Origin: CAVUAF01 sp963739375
Lineage (GTDB): Bacteria; Acidobacteriota; Terriglobia; Terriglobales; Acidobacteriaceae
Length of the DNA: 64,000 bases
Direction: 5' to 3'
Assembly: GCA_963739375.1 (NCBI GenBank)
Contig: CAVUAF010000003.1
Location: 1-64,000 of the forward strand
In this document: in pieces, positions 8,638-17,466 of the stretch
Layout of the letters: every line of letters begins with the position of its first letter
Numbering within the stretch: position 1 is the stretch's first letter
Notes under the pieces: generated by a model
What the model saw: the letters and a program-made list of their open reading frames with translations, nothing else
The model's database searches: none
Told to the model about the DNA's origin: nothing
Program-made: the position numbers and the translations under genes

Positions 8638-8690
8638 GAGGGAAGTCAGGCGCCCGCCTGAGCGCCCGTCAGGACGCGGCCTTTACCCGC

Positions 8691-8764
8691 TGCCCCCTCG
8701 TTCAATGGTAGGACAGCTGACTCTGGATCAGCATATCGGGGTTCGAATCCCTGGGGGGCAGCCA
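8691..8764 (+). tRNA. tRNA-Gln (CTG)
   Basis: A 74-base gene with acceptor TGCCCCC pairing with GGGGGCA, discriminator G and an encoded CCA. The anticodon stem GCTGA/TCAGC holds loop CTCTGGA, giving anticodon CTG. The T-arm is CGGGG-TTCGAAT-CCCTG. Its 3' end is the probable attachment site of a large inserted segment (see the repeat at 55894). Confidence 0.95.
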
Positions 8765-8765
8765 A
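8736..8765 (+). repeat. Direct repeat at tRNA-Gln 3' end (putative attL)
   Basis: The last 29 bases of tRNA-Gln plus one base, beginning TCGGGGTTCGAATCC, recur without mismatch and in the same orientation at 55894-55923. Tyrosine recombinases commonly use the T-arm and 3' end of tRNA genes, which leaves an intact tRNA at one edge and a 3' fragment at the other. That is what is seen here. Confidence 0.75.
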
Positions 8766-8828
8766 ATATTCTCAGTAACTTCCACGCTCTCCGGCTCTGA
8801 CTCCCGTTCCTCTGGTGCGAGGCAGCCT

Positions 8829-11423
8829 TCAACGCGCCGCCGGATGCTGCTCCAGCCACAACAGCGCATCGAGCAGGTAGTACTGGCCATAGATCAGGGC
8901 GACGTCGCCGGGGCGCGTGCTCGAGCCGTGCCGCAGGATGCCTGGCGGCGTGGGGTCTCCGGCGGCGACGGGCGCAAGGTAACGGTCGACGAGCGACTGC
9001 AGGATGCGCTCGGCGGCGGCGCGGTAGCGCTGGGCGCGGGCCGCATCGGAAGCGGCGGCGCTCAGCCGCAGCAAGCCGCCGGCGAGGATGGCGGCCGCTG
9101 ACGTGTCGCGGTTGCGGTAGCGCACCCCTTCGTCGTAGAGGTCGTACCAGGGCACGGCATCGTCGGGGAGATTGTCGAGCGCGAAGTCGGCGACGCGTTC
9201 GGCGGTCTCGCGCAGGCGGGGCTCGCGGGTCTCCTGCCAGGCGACGGCAAACCCATAGAGCGCCCATCCGGTGCCGCGCGCCCATGCGGTTTCCGCCGAC
9301 CATCCCTGGTGGGTGTGGTGGAAGACCCATTCGCCGGGAGCGGCGCGGTTGGCGACCTGGACCTCGGGATCGCGGGCGGAGCCGCCATGCAGCAGAAACG
9401 TCTGCCGATTGTCGCCCGGGTTGTAGTGGACCGACTGGATGACCGATCCGTTGGGGCGCACCAGCCATTGCGCGGAACGCAGCGCGTGGCGCAAGCCCAG
9501 CGCGCGCCACTGCGGATCGCCGGTCTGGCGCGAGGCCCACCACAGCAGTTGCAGGTTCATCATGGTGTCGACGATCGAGTCGTCGCCGTTCTCGCTCCAG
9601 GCCGCGATCATCTGCGTCTTCGGGTTGTAGAGTTTCTGCAGACGCTCGGCGGCGCGCAAAGCGCTCTGCTGGAGTGCCGCGTCGTGCGTGAGGTCATAGC
9701 CGAGAGCGGAAGAGTAGAAGTAGACGAAGCCGGCATCGTGGTTCAGGGTCTGTTCCTGGCCGAGCAGGCGCGATCCCCAGGCTTCGGCCCAGCGGCGATA
9801 CTTGTTATCGCGGGTGCGCTCATAGAAGCGCCACAGTTCGCCTACCCAGAAGCTCCCGGTCCACCAAAAGCCTTCGCGCGGCTTCCACTCGCCGCTGGCG
9901 TTGTTGCCCTCGACGAAGAAGCCTGGGCCCTTGCCGTAGGTGGTCGAGGGGGAAGAGAGCAGAAGCGGCGTGAAGCGGGCCGCGGTACGATCGACTTCCT
10001 GCCGCAGCAGATCGACAGCCTCTCCGAACGTCTTGGGACGGGCGGGGGCGAGGGTGTCGGGCGGCGCCGCTTGCGGGGCCGCGGCGGCGGAAACCATGGT
10101 GACGCGCACCGGTTCGCGCAGGCGGGCCGCCTGCGCCTCCACGGCGGCCACGAATCCCGCGCGCGAGGTGATTCCGTCGGGAGGGAACGCGTAGGCTGCG
10201 CCCTCACGTTTTTCCGGCTGGTTGCCGGGGCCGGCGATGCGGTTGGTGCCCTCCTGGTCCCACGCCGCCAGGCAGTACCACTCGGCCGCGCCGCGCTCGA
10301 GCTTCAACTGGACGAAGTGATTGTCGGCATCGCCGGAGAAGGCCACACCCGGCGCCGCAGTGAGCACCGCCAGCCCGAGATTTTGCCCGGGGACGGCTTC
10401 GGTGGCGGTGGCGCCGGGAGCGACCGCCTGCTCTCCCCAGGTCGCCAGCCACGCCACCGGGGCGTCGCCGGCCGACGTGAGGGGGTCGAGTCCGCGCTTC
10501 CGTGGCAGGCCGGTGACGTAGGTCGCGGGATACGACGGGGTGGCGGTGATGGCGTGGACGAAGCCGCGTTCGCCGGCCCATTGCGTGATGCGCGAACGCA
10601 GCTGGACGCGCTGCCCGCCCACGTTCCATCCGTCGTAGCTTAGTTCCACGATGGAGCGGACGGGACCCGTGGCGAGGATGCGCCAGTTGCGCCCGGCCAC
10701 GTCGGCGACTTTGACGACTTTGCCGTCGACCAGCGCGGCCACCGCCCCGATCCCGATGGCGTCGCCGACCTTGTAGATGTCGCGTCCCTCCGGCGACTCC
10801 GCATGGTAGTCGTAGTCGGGCGCGGCGAACATCGGGAGCTGCAGCGAGAGGCGGCGTTTGCCGTAGAGGTCGATGGCGTTGCGCGGATCGAAGTAGATGC
10901 GCCAGGCGTTGCGCTCCGATTCCCACCCCAGTCCCTCGATCTTGGTGGCAAAAAGCGCGCCGGTGCGGTGGGGATAGTCGGAACGCAAGCGCCAGATGCG
11001 ATCGGCGTCGCCGTAAGAGATGGTCACGATGCGCGTCTGGTGCGGCTGGAGGTCGATCTGAAACGCGATCTCGTCGGCCTTGTTGTCGCCGTCCAGATCG
11101 TCGGCCTGGGCCGGCAGTTCCACGCTGCGCAGGACGGCGGCGTCCTGGTCGACGGTGGCGGCGTCGGTGGCGGTGACGATGAAGGAGCCGGGACGGAAAT
11201 CGGCTGCGACCTTGCGCAGGTCGGCGACTCGGATGACGATGTCGGCCGCCGGCCAGTCCCGGGCGGTCGGGTTCTCCACCGCCAGCTTGATGCCCTTGAT
11301 ATGCGGCGCCGCCAGGGACGACGGGACGATGGCGAGCGCCGCGAGGAGCACCACGGCTGCCAGGCGACAGCGGCGGCACGTTTGCGACGGTGGGTGCGGG
11401 TTACTCGGCGCGCGGTATGTCAT
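8829..11423 (-). CDS. DUF4861-GH88 fusion, exported unsaturated uronyl hydrolase
   Basis: An 864-residue protein with a signal peptide (RLAAVVLLAALAIVPSSLA). Residues 40-420 match the DUF4861 type of beta-rich domain: QADDLDGDNKADEIAFQIDL, FATKIEGLGWESERNAWRIY and PRNAIDLYGKRRLSLQLPMF. Residues 470-860 are a family 88 alpha/alpha barrel, with HDAGFVYFYSSALGYDL and HTHQGWSAETAWARGTGWA. GH88 enzymes hydrate the unsaturated uronic acid left at the non-reducing end by polysaccharide lyases. The start at 11423 is the one giving a proper signal peptide. It is the last gene of the fucose cluster, 122 bases after the LutB-like gene, and ends 64 bases from tRNA-Gln. The same two kinds of domain occur in reverse order at 31950. 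Confidence 0.85.
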   Translation of the reverse strand: MTYRAPSNPHPPSQTCRRCRLAAVVLLAALAIVPSSLAAPHIKGIKLAVENPTARDWPAADIVIRVADLRKVAADFRPGSFIVTATDAATVDQDAAVLRSVELPAQADDLDGDNKADEIAFQIDLQPHQTRIVTISYGDADRIWRLRSDYPHRTGALFATKIEGLGWESERNAWRIYFDPRNAIDLYGKRRLSLQLPMFAAPDYDYHAESPEGRDIYKVGDAIGIGAVAALVDGKVVKVADVAGRNWRILATGPVRSIVELSYDGWNVGGQRVQLRSRITQWAGERGFVHAITATPSYPATYVTGLPRKRGLDPLTSAGDAPVAWLATWGEQAVAPGATATEAVPGQNLGLAVLTAAPGVAFSGDADNHFVQLKLERGAAEWYCLAAWDQEGTNRIAGPGNQPEKREGAAYAFPPDGITSRAGFVAAVEAQAARLREPVRVTMVSAAAAPQAAPPDTLAPARPKTFGEAVDLLRQEVDRTAARFTPLLLSSPSTTYGKGPGFFVEGNNASGEWKPREGFWWTGSFWVGELWRFYERTRDNKYRRWAEAWGSRLLGQEQTLNHDAGFVYFYSSALGYDLTHDAALQQSALRAAERLQKLYNPKTQMIAAWSENGDDSIVDTMMNLQLLWWASRQTGDPQWRALGLRHALRSAQWLVRPNGSVIQSVHYNPGDNRQTFLLHGGSARDPEVQVANRAAPGEWVFHHTHQGWSAETAWARGTGWALYGFAVAWQETREPRLRETAERVADFALDNLPDDAVPWYDLYDEGVRYRNRDTSAAAILAGGLLRLSAAASDAARAQRYRAAAERILQSLVDRYLAPVAAGDPTPPGILRHGSSTRPGDVALIYGQYYLLDALLWLEQHPAAR

Positions 11424-11545
11424 CCGTTCCACTCCTGTGGCTCTGACCGGGAGAGCCGGGGAGACTGCGGTCATGAGTACGTGGAGACCATCGCCCCGCG
11501 AGCGGAGCGACGCAAGGGCCGCTATCCGTCTTGTCCAACATCCAA

Positions 11546-13837
11546 CTACGGGCCGGGCGCGGGGGCCGTGGCATCCGGCAGCAACGCGGCGGCCAGCACT
11601 TCCATCGGGTACAGCACGGTGCGGTCGAAACCCGCGTGGAGCTGCTCCTGGCACGAGGTGCCGGCAGCAACCAGGACGCGCTCGCCATCGCGTTCGGCGG
11701 CGCGCACCTGGCTGAAGAGATCTTCCGCCACCGCCATGCTGAGGTCATAGAAGTCCTTCTTGTAGCCGAAGCTGCCGGCCATCCCGCAACACTCGACCTG
11801 CGAGGTTGCGACGTCAAAGCCGACGGCGCGCAGCAGGGCCTCGGTGGGCCCGGCCGCGCCGACCGTCCGCTGCTGGCAGTGCGCGTGGAAAAAGAGCCGC
11901 GTCCCAAAACCCGCCCTGGAGGCCGAGAAGAGAGAGCCGGGGCCGGTCCCGTTTCGCTGCAGCAACTGCCACAGATACTCGACGGGATCGTAGCTGCGCT
12001 CGCGCAGCAGGCCGAAGATGCGTTGCCCCTCCGCGCCGGTGAGCAGGTGGCGGTAATCCATGCGGAACATCGCCAGCACGCTCGGTTCCACCACGGCGAT
12101 CTCGCGTCCGGCCTCGAGATAGCGCAGCAGCATCGCCGCGGTCGCGCGGGCCTGCTCGGCGGCGGTGGCGATCAGCCCCTGCGACAGGGCGGCGCGGCCG
12201 TCGGCGCTGACTTCGCTGACGACCACATCGCAACCCGCGGCCCGGAGAACCTGCAGGCAGGCGAGGCCGCGTTGCGGGGAGCCATAGTTGGTGAAGATGT
12301 CGGCAAACAGGACCAGCGCAGCGGAGGCCGGGGACGGTCCGGTGGTCGCCGGTTGTGGTGCCGCCACCAGCGTAGTGGCGGCGAACGGAGGCAGCACGCG
12401 GCGCCGGTCGACGCCGGCAATCTTCTCCAGGGCGATGCGCGCCCAGGAGAGGCGGTTCATCCGGTTGGCCAGCGGCGCCAGCCGCGATCCCCAGCGTCCG
12501 ACGAGATCGTAGCGGCCGAAGAAGGTCTTGGACAGCGACGCGCCGGCGTCCTCCGCGGGTACGCCCGCGATGACGGCGTTCCAGAGCCGGACCGCCGGTG
12601 ACGCGCCGGTCTGGTTCAGCCGCTGACGGAGCACGGTGTTGAGCCACGGCACGTCGATGCGCACCGGACACTGCGGGACGCATCGCGAGCACCCGGTACA
12701 AAGCTCCGCGAAGCGCGCGTGGGCCAGGGAGCGGGTGCCGGCCTCCCAGGCGCCGCCGATGCCGCCCGAATAGACTTCTCCGCCGAAGGCGTGGCCGCCG
12801 ACGGTCTGGAAGTTGGCGCAGGAATTCAGGCAGGCGCTGCACCGCACACAGTAGAGGGCCTCGCGCAGCACCGCGTCGTCGCGCATCGCCATGCGCCCGT
12901 TGTCGACCAGCACCAGGTGGAACTCGCGTTGCGGCGCCGCGCCGGAGTCGGTCAGGACAGGTGCGTTGAGCGGCGGGCTGAGGATGCTGGTGTACGACGA
13001 CAGCGGCTGGCCGGTGGCGCTGGCGGCGAGCAGTTCGATGAAGGGCGCAAGATCGGCACGCGATGGCACCACCTTCTCCACCCCGGCGATGGCGATGTAG
13101 AGCGGCGGCAGCATGGTGGTCATGCGGATGTTCGCCTCACTCTCGACCAGGACGAGGGTGGCGGAGTCGGCGGCGACGAAGTTCGCGCCGGTAATGCCCG
13201 CGTCGGCGGCGAGGAACTTGGGGCGCAGCCGTTCGCGGGCGAAGCGCGTGAGTTCCTCGCCGGTGTCGAGCGGCTCGCGGGTGCGGAAGACGCGCCGGAA
13301 GAGCTCGGTGATCCGTTCGCGGCTGTAGTGGATGGCGGGCGCGATGAGGTGCGAGGGCTGCTCGTCGGCCGCCTGCAGGATGAACTCGGCCAGGTCGGTC
13401 TCGGCCACCTCGATGCCTTCGCGCTCGAGCCGATGATTGAGGCCGACCTCCTCCGAGGTCATGCTCTTGCCCTTGACGACGAGGCGCGTTCCGGCGCGGC
13501 GGCAGGCCTCCGCCACGTAGCGCGCGGCCTCCTCGGCGTCGCGCGCCAGGTAGTAGTGGCCACCGCGGGCGCGCACCGCCGCTTCCAGGGTCACGAGCAG
13601 TTCCGGGAGCCGGGAGATGGCGTCCTGCTTGATGGCGCGCGCGTGGTCCTTGAGCGCGTCGTAATCCGGAAGCTGGGAGACGGCGGCGTAGCGTCCGCGG
13701 TTGAAGGTCTGCGTGTTATGCCGCACGGCCGGGCTCTCGACGCGCAGCGCCATGCGCAGGGCGGCGAGCAGCGCCCGCTTCCGCCGCTTGTCGGCGACGG
13801 AGCGGGGCGACTCGGGTTGGGGAGCGGCTGCGGACAT
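11546..13837 (-). CDS. LutB-like iron-sulfur protein fused to a CCG domain
   Basis: A 763-residue protein joining the L-lactate oxidation subunit LutB to a LutA/GlpC-like part. Residues 1-330 are a LUD domain (VVKGKSMTSEEVGLNHRL, ITGANFVAADSATLVLVESE). Two 4Fe-4S motifs follow: CVRCSACLNSC and CTGCSRCVPQCP. The C-terminal 250 residues hold an intact CCG motif (HAHCQQ..VECCGMAGSFGYKK). The expected first CCG motif reads SADGRAALSQGL, without its cysteines. No separate lutA is nearby, so this fusion probably replaces it. It starts at the ATG at 13837, just after the lutC stop. Its likely role is to oxidise the L-lactate released by fucose breakdown. Confidence 0.85.
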   Translation of the reverse strand: MSAAAPQPESPRSVADKRRKRALLAALRMALRVESPAVRHNTQTFNRGRYAAVSQLPDYDALKDHARAIKQDAISRLPELLVTLEAAVRARGGHYYLARDAEEAARYVAEACRRAGTRLVVKGKSMTSEEVGLNHRLEREGIEVAETDLAEFILQAADEQPSHLIAPAIHYSRERITELFRRVFRTREPLDTGEELTRFARERLRPKFLAADAGITGANFVAADSATLVLVESEANIRMTTMLPPLYIAIAGVEKVVPSRADLAPFIELLAASATGQPLSSYTSILSPPLNAPVLTDSGAAPQREFHLVLVDNGRMAMRDDAVLREALYCVRCSACLNSCANFQTVGGHAFGGEVYSGGIGGAWEAGTRSLAHARFAELCTGCSRCVPQCPVRIDVPWLNTVLRQRLNQTGASPAVRLWNAVIAGVPAEDAGASLSKTFFGRYDLVGRWGSRLAPLANRMNRLSWARIALEKIAGVDRRRVLPPFAATTLVAAPQPATTGPSPASAALVLFADIFTNYGSPQRGLACLQVLRAAGCDVVVSEVSADGRAALSQGLIATAAEQARATAAMLLRYLEAGREIAVVEPSVLAMFRMDYRHLLTGAEGQRIFGLLRERSYDPVEYLWQLLQRNGTGPGSLFSASRAGFGTRLFFHAHCQQRTVGAAGPTEALLRAVGFDVATSQVECCGMAGSFGYKKDFYDLSMAVAEDLFSQVRAAERDGERVLVAAGTSCQEQLHAGFDRTVLYPMEVLAAALLPDATAPAPGP

Positions 13838-13839
13838 AC

Positions 13840-14397
13840 TCACACCAGCACCATCACGTGCATGTGGTGCGGACCGTGGACGCCGCGCACCAGCGGGCCC
13901 ATGTCGGCGGTCGCACTCGGGCCGGTGATGAAGACGAAGTTGCGGCGGAGTCCGGCGCCGCCGGCGCAATCGGCACGAAACAGGTCGCCCGGCCGCGCGA
14001 CGATTGCCTGGGCGGCCACGACCGCGATGTGGATGCGGGGCAGCAGGCTGACGTAGCCGGCGTCTGCCTCGTCGAGCGCGACGCAGACCGAGCCGGAGGA
14101 AGCCACGGCGGCGAAGGCGTCGGTGACGCCGACGTCGGCGGTGCTCAGCTCGTGGCGCGAACGTCCGCCGAAGACGCCGGGAAGCTGGAGGCAGCCGGCG
14201 AAGAGGCCGGCCGGAAGGTCGAGGGGGCTGGCGACAGCGATGCGCGCGCCGGGGGGCGCGCAGCGCGCCACGGCCCGGGCCAGCGCCGCGGAGGAGGCCT
14301 CGACGCGCTCGACGCTGGCGGCGGCGAGGCGCGCGGCCGCTTCAAACCGCTCCAGCAACGGCATCGACAGTGGGGCTCCCGACAGCACACTCGCCAC
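13840..14397 (-). CDS. lutC: LutC-like LUD domain protein
   Basis: A 185-residue protein with the LUD fold of LutC/YkgG: GVTDAFAAVASSGSVCVAL, LPRIHIAVVAAQAIV and the C-terminal FITGPSATADMGPLVRGVHGP, a family hallmark. LutC works with LutA and LutB in L-lactate oxidation. The GTG at 14397 is chosen since AGGAG lies 8 bases before it; this makes a 56-base overlap with the end of the upstream hydrolase gene. An ATG at 14364 is the alternative. It is followed directly by the LutB-like gene with two bases between, so the pair is surely cotranslated. Confidence 0.88.
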   Translation of the reverse strand: MASVLSGAPLSMPLLERFEAAARLAAASVERVEASSAALARAVARCAPPGARIAVASPLDLPAGLFAGCLQLPGVFGGRSRHELSTADVGVTDAFAAVASSGSVCVALDEADAGYVSLLPRIHIAVVAAQAIVARPGDLFRADCAGGAGLRRNFVFITGPSATADMGPLVRGVHGPHHMHVMVLV

Positions 14398-15199
14398 GCG
14401 TCTCGCTCCTCACCGGATTCGTCAGGGTGCCGATCCCCTCAATCACGATACTGACCTCATCGCCCGCCGCCAGCCAGCGCGGCGGCTTGCGGCCCATGCC
14501 GACGCCTGACGGCGTCCCGGTGAAAATCAGGGTGCCGGGCAGCAGCGTGGTGTCCTGGCTGAGGAAGGCGATCAGGGTAGGCACGTCGAAGACCATGTCG
14601 GCGGTCGTCGCATCCTGCACCACCTCGCCGTTCAGCAGCGTCTGGATGCGCAGCGCGTTGGGATCGGGAATGGCGTCGGCGGTCACCAGGCAGGGTCCGA
14701 TGGGCGCAAAGGTATCAAAACTCTTGCCCCGGCACCACTGCGTGCCTCCCAGGCGCAACTGCCAGTCGCGGGCGCTGACGTCGTTGCCGCAGGTGTAGCC
14801 GGCCACATGGGCCAGCGCCTCTCCGCGGTTGACGTTGCGACATGGCTTGCCGATGACCACCACGAGTTCGCACTCGTAGTCGAGCTCGGCGGTCGCCGCG
14901 CGGGTGGGAATCAGGATGGGGCCTCCCGGATCCTGAATGCAGTTGACGCCCTTGGCGAAGACCACGGGACGTTCGGGCAGCGCCATCCCGGCTTCGAGGG
15001 CGTGACGGCGATAGTTCAAGCCGATGCCCCAGAGCATCGGCGGCACCACCGGCGCCAGAAGGCGCTCGACGGCTGCTGCTTGGCTGGTGACGCGATACTC
15101 GCCGAAGATGTCACCGACAATGCGCACATAGCCGCCGTCGCCCCGTTCGGCGGCGTAGCCGATCGCGCCGGCGGGATCTCGGTAGCGGACAATTTTCAT
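14342..15199 (-). CDS. Fumarylacetoacetate hydrolase family; likely diketo-deoxyfuconate hydrolase
   Basis: A 285-residue FAH-fold enzyme: WGIGLNYRRHALEAG, FAKGVNCIQDPGGPI, the metal ligands in ELDYECELVVVIGK, GYTCGNDVSARDWQ and FTGTPSGVGMG. The family includes hydrolases of 2,4-diketo-3-deoxy-L-fuconate, which give pyruvate and L-lactate. In this cluster, with a full set of fucose-oxidising genes upstream and lactate-oxidising genes right after, that reaction is the best fit. The activity is inferred from context; the family fold is certain. Confidence 0.85.
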   Translation of the reverse strand: MKIVRYRDPAGAIGYAAERGDGGYVRIVGDIFGEYRVTSQAAAVERLLAPVVPPMLWGIGLNYRRHALEAGMALPERPVVFAKGVNCIQDPGGPILIPTRAATAELDYECELVVVIGKPCRNVNRGEALAHVAGYTCGNDVSARDWQLRLGGTQWCRGKSFDTFAPIGPCLVTADAIPDPNALRIQTLLNGEVVQDATTADMVFDVPTLIAFLSQDTTLLPGTLIFTGTPSGVGMGRKPPRWLAAGDEVSIVIEGIGTLTNPVRSETRGECAVGSPTVDAVAGAV

Positions 15200-15250
15200 G
15201 GCTGTCAGCGCCTCCGGCGCAAGCCCGCTCGACCGCGGCGGCTGCGCGTG

Positions 15251-15679
15251 TCAGCGATTGTTTTCGGCGCCCGGCCCGACCGAAACGACGAAATAAGTGG
15301 CGGCGGTCGTGCCCACGTTGCGGATGCCGTGCTCTTCGTTGGAGGTGATGAACGCCGCCGATCCGCCGCCCAGACGCTGGCTCCTGCCGTTGACGGTGAC
15401 TTCGACCGTGCCTTGGCGGACGAGGAACAATTCATTGTGGAGATGATGGTGCGGGGGGTGCGGCGCGCCGCCGGCCGGCAGCGTGGTCTCGTGTACTTCG
15501 AGGCCCTCGCCGGTGGCGGTCTTGCCGCGAACGATCTGCCGGCTGTGGCCGCCCCCGGACGAGGTCCGTGCGGACATCTTGTCGAAGGCCAGAAATTCCG
15601 ACTGCAACGGCGGTTCCTCCTGCGCCCGGCCCAGCAGGCAGACACCTGGCATCAGAGACCAGAACGCTCGGCGCGTCAT
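15251..15679 (-). CDS. Exported cupin-domain protein
   Basis: A 142-residue protein that starts MTRRAFWSLMPGVCLLG, a short twin-arginine-like signal. A single cupin barrel follows. The metal site is rich in histidine (PHPPHHHLHNELFLVRQG) and the second motif reads NEEHGIRNVG. Cupins of this kind bind a metal and often a sugar or small acid, but the reaction is not evident. It lies between alpha-L-fucosidase and the FAH hydrolase in the same direction, so a role in fucoside metabolism is possible. Confidence 0.75.
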   Translation of the reverse strand: MTRRAFWSLMPGVCLLGRAQEEPPLQSEFLAFDKMSARTSSGGGHSRQIVRGKTATGEGLEVHETTLPAGGAPHPPHHHLHNELFLVRQGTVEVTVNGRSQRLGGGSAAFITSNEEHGIRNVGTTAATYFVVSVGPGAENNR

Positions 15680-15707
15680 GTTGCATCCCCCTGTTCGGCC
15701 GCTGCCG

Positions 15708-17090
15708 CTAGACCGCGGAAATGTTGACCTGCGCCCGCGGTTTTTCGCGACGGACAAAAATGTTGTCCTGCTTCGGCTCCGCTTCGCAATCGAGTGCGAT
15801 GGTGGTCACTGGATGGTCCGGCGCCTTCTCGGGCAGGCCGGTGAGACGCACCCGGTAGGGATCCTGCTCGAACTTGACCTCCTGCTTGCTGGCGTGGAGC
15901 CGCGCCGCCTTGACCTTGGTCAGCAGGCCGCCCACCTCGACGTCCGCCCCCGGCCAGTAGTGCACGTGCAGGTAGAGGGTGTTGCCCTTGCGGGTGAAGC
16001 TGGCGTAGTTGGAGCGTCGCGGCTGGCAGCGGTCGGAATCGTAGATGGTGTCGCCGTTGCGCTGCAGCCACTGGCCCACCTCGGCCAGAATGTCGGCCGA
16101 CGGCTTGGGCACCGAGCCGTCGGGCGTCGGTCCGATGTTCAGCAGGTAGTTGCCGCCGTCGCGCGAGCACGAGATGAGGTTGCGGATCACCGTCCGCGCC
16201 GGCTTCCAGTTGTCGTCCGCGATATGGTAACCCCAACTGTCGTTGAGGGTCATGCACGACTCCCAGGCACGCTCCACGTCGGTCTCGGCGCGGATCTGCT
16301 GCTCGGGGGTCGAGAAGTCGCCGGGCAGATCGTTGCGGTTGTTGACGATGATGCCGGGCTGTAGCTGGAAGACCATCTGGTTCATCTTCTCCGACTCCCA
16401 GCCCGTCTTGTCGAGCGGCCAGTGGACGTCGTACCAGAGGACGTCGATCTTGCCGTAGTTCGACAGCAGCTCGCGGATGTGGGTGTGGATGTAGGGCACG
16501 AAGCGCTGGCGGGCGGCCTCGTCTTTCTCGCAGCGGGCCCCGTCGGGATGGTGCCAGTCCATGAGCGAGTAGTAGAAGCCGATGCGCAGGCCCTCGGCGC
16601 GCGCCGCCTCGACGTACTCCTTCACCAGGTCGCGGCCCGGGCCCTGCCGGGGAGCACAGTAGTCGGTAGTGGAGGTGGCGAAGTGGCAGAAGCCCTCATG
16701 GTGCTTGGTGGTCATGACCATGTACTTCATGCCGGCCGCCTTCGCCAGGCGCGCCCAGTCGCGCGCGGCGTTGGGCTTGGGATGAAACCGCCTGGCCAGC
16801 GCCTCGTATTCGCCGACGGGGATGCCTTCGTTTTCCATCACCCACTCGTGGCGTCCGCGGACGCTGTACAGGCCCCAGTGAATGAACATGCCGAAGCGGG
16901 CCTGGTGCCACCACTGCATGCGACGTTCCCGGTCGGCCTGATCGCCAGTGACCTGGCTGGGACGCTCGGTCTGGGGGACGGGCGCCTGGCCGGCTAAAGT
17001 GCTGGCGCTGAGCGGCAGGGCACTGGCCGCGGCTGCCGCCGCCGCCGTGCCGATGAGGAGTTCGCGCCGCGTGATGCCGGAGTTCTTCAT
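15708..17090 (-). CDS. Alpha-L-fucosidase, GH29
   Basis: A 460-residue exported enzyme with a Tat signal (TRRELLIGTAAAAAAASALP). GH29 landmarks are plain: WWHQARFGMFIHWGLYSV at the barrel start, YMVMTTKHHEGFCHFAT, GLRIGFYYSLMDWHHPDG, and the nucleophile strand IDVLWYDVHWP. The C-terminal third is a beta-sandwich. The family releases alpha-linked L-fucose from glycans with retention. It stands inside the fucose catabolic cluster, 34 bases upstream-side of the mutarotase gene stop, and supplies its substrate. Family call certain; linkage preference unknown. Confidence 0.93.
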   Translation of the reverse strand: MKNSGITRRELLIGTAAAAAAASALPLSASTLAGQAPVPQTERPSQVTGDQADRERRMQWWHQARFGMFIHWGLYSVRGRHEWVMENEGIPVGEYEALARRFHPKPNAARDWARLAKAAGMKYMVMTTKHHEGFCHFATSTTDYCAPRQGPGRDLVKEYVEAARAEGLRIGFYYSLMDWHHPDGARCEKDEAARQRFVPYIHTHIRELLSNYGKIDVLWYDVHWPLDKTGWESEKMNQMVFQLQPGIIVNNRNDLPGDFSTPEQQIRAETDVERAWESCMTLNDSWGYHIADDNWKPARTVIRNLISCSRDGGNYLLNIGPTPDGSVPKPSADILAEVGQWLQRNGDTIYDSDRCQPRRSNYASFTRKGNTLYLHVHYWPGADVEVGGLLTKVKAARLHASKQEVKFEQDPYRVRLTGLPEKAPDHPVTTIALDCEAEPKQDNIFVRREKPRAQVNISAV

Positions 17091-17124
17091 AGCAGTCCTC
17101 TCCTGGGTGGCCGGTTGATCTGTC

Positions 17125-17466
17125 TTACTGCTCCTGCAAGCTGAAAATGCGTTCCATCAGCAGCCATTTTTCCCCGGGCCTGGCCTGCGGCAGCGGCTGC
17201 TGGAATTTCCACATCAGTTCTTCCCACTCGCGCACCTTGGGATTGGCGCGGTCGGCTTCGCCCTTGGCGGCGAACGAGAAGCGCTCGTTGACTTCCATGA
17301 TCATGAACATGCGCGTGCCCAGCAGATAGATTTCCAGGCCTTCGATGCCGGCAGCGCGGAGGCTGCGGCTGATCTCGGGCCAAATCTTCTGGTGATAGCG
17401 CTTGTACTCGGCGATCAGCGCCGGGTCGTCTTTCAGGTCGAGAGTGAGGCCATAACGGCGAGTCAT
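17125..17466 (-). CDS. L-fucose/L-rhamnose mutarotase family protein
   Basis: A 113-residue protein of the RhaM (DUF718) family. It shows the N-terminal RYGLTLDLKDDPALIAEYKRYH, the central GIEGLEIYLLGTRMFMIMEVN and the C-terminal EWEELMWKFQQPLPQA. These dimeric alpha/beta-barrel enzymes interconvert the anomers of 6-deoxy sugars. In Campylobacter jejuni a member of this family is encoded in the fucose locus, so L-fucose is the likely substrate here. The start ATG overlaps the fucP stop by four bases, which suggests translational coupling. Confidence 0.85.
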   Translation of the reverse strand: MTRRYGLTLDLKDDPALIAEYKRYHQKIWPEISRSLRAAGIEGLEIYLLGTRMFMIMEVNERFSFAAKGEADRANPKVREWEELMWKFQQPLPQARPGEKWLLMERIFSLQEQ

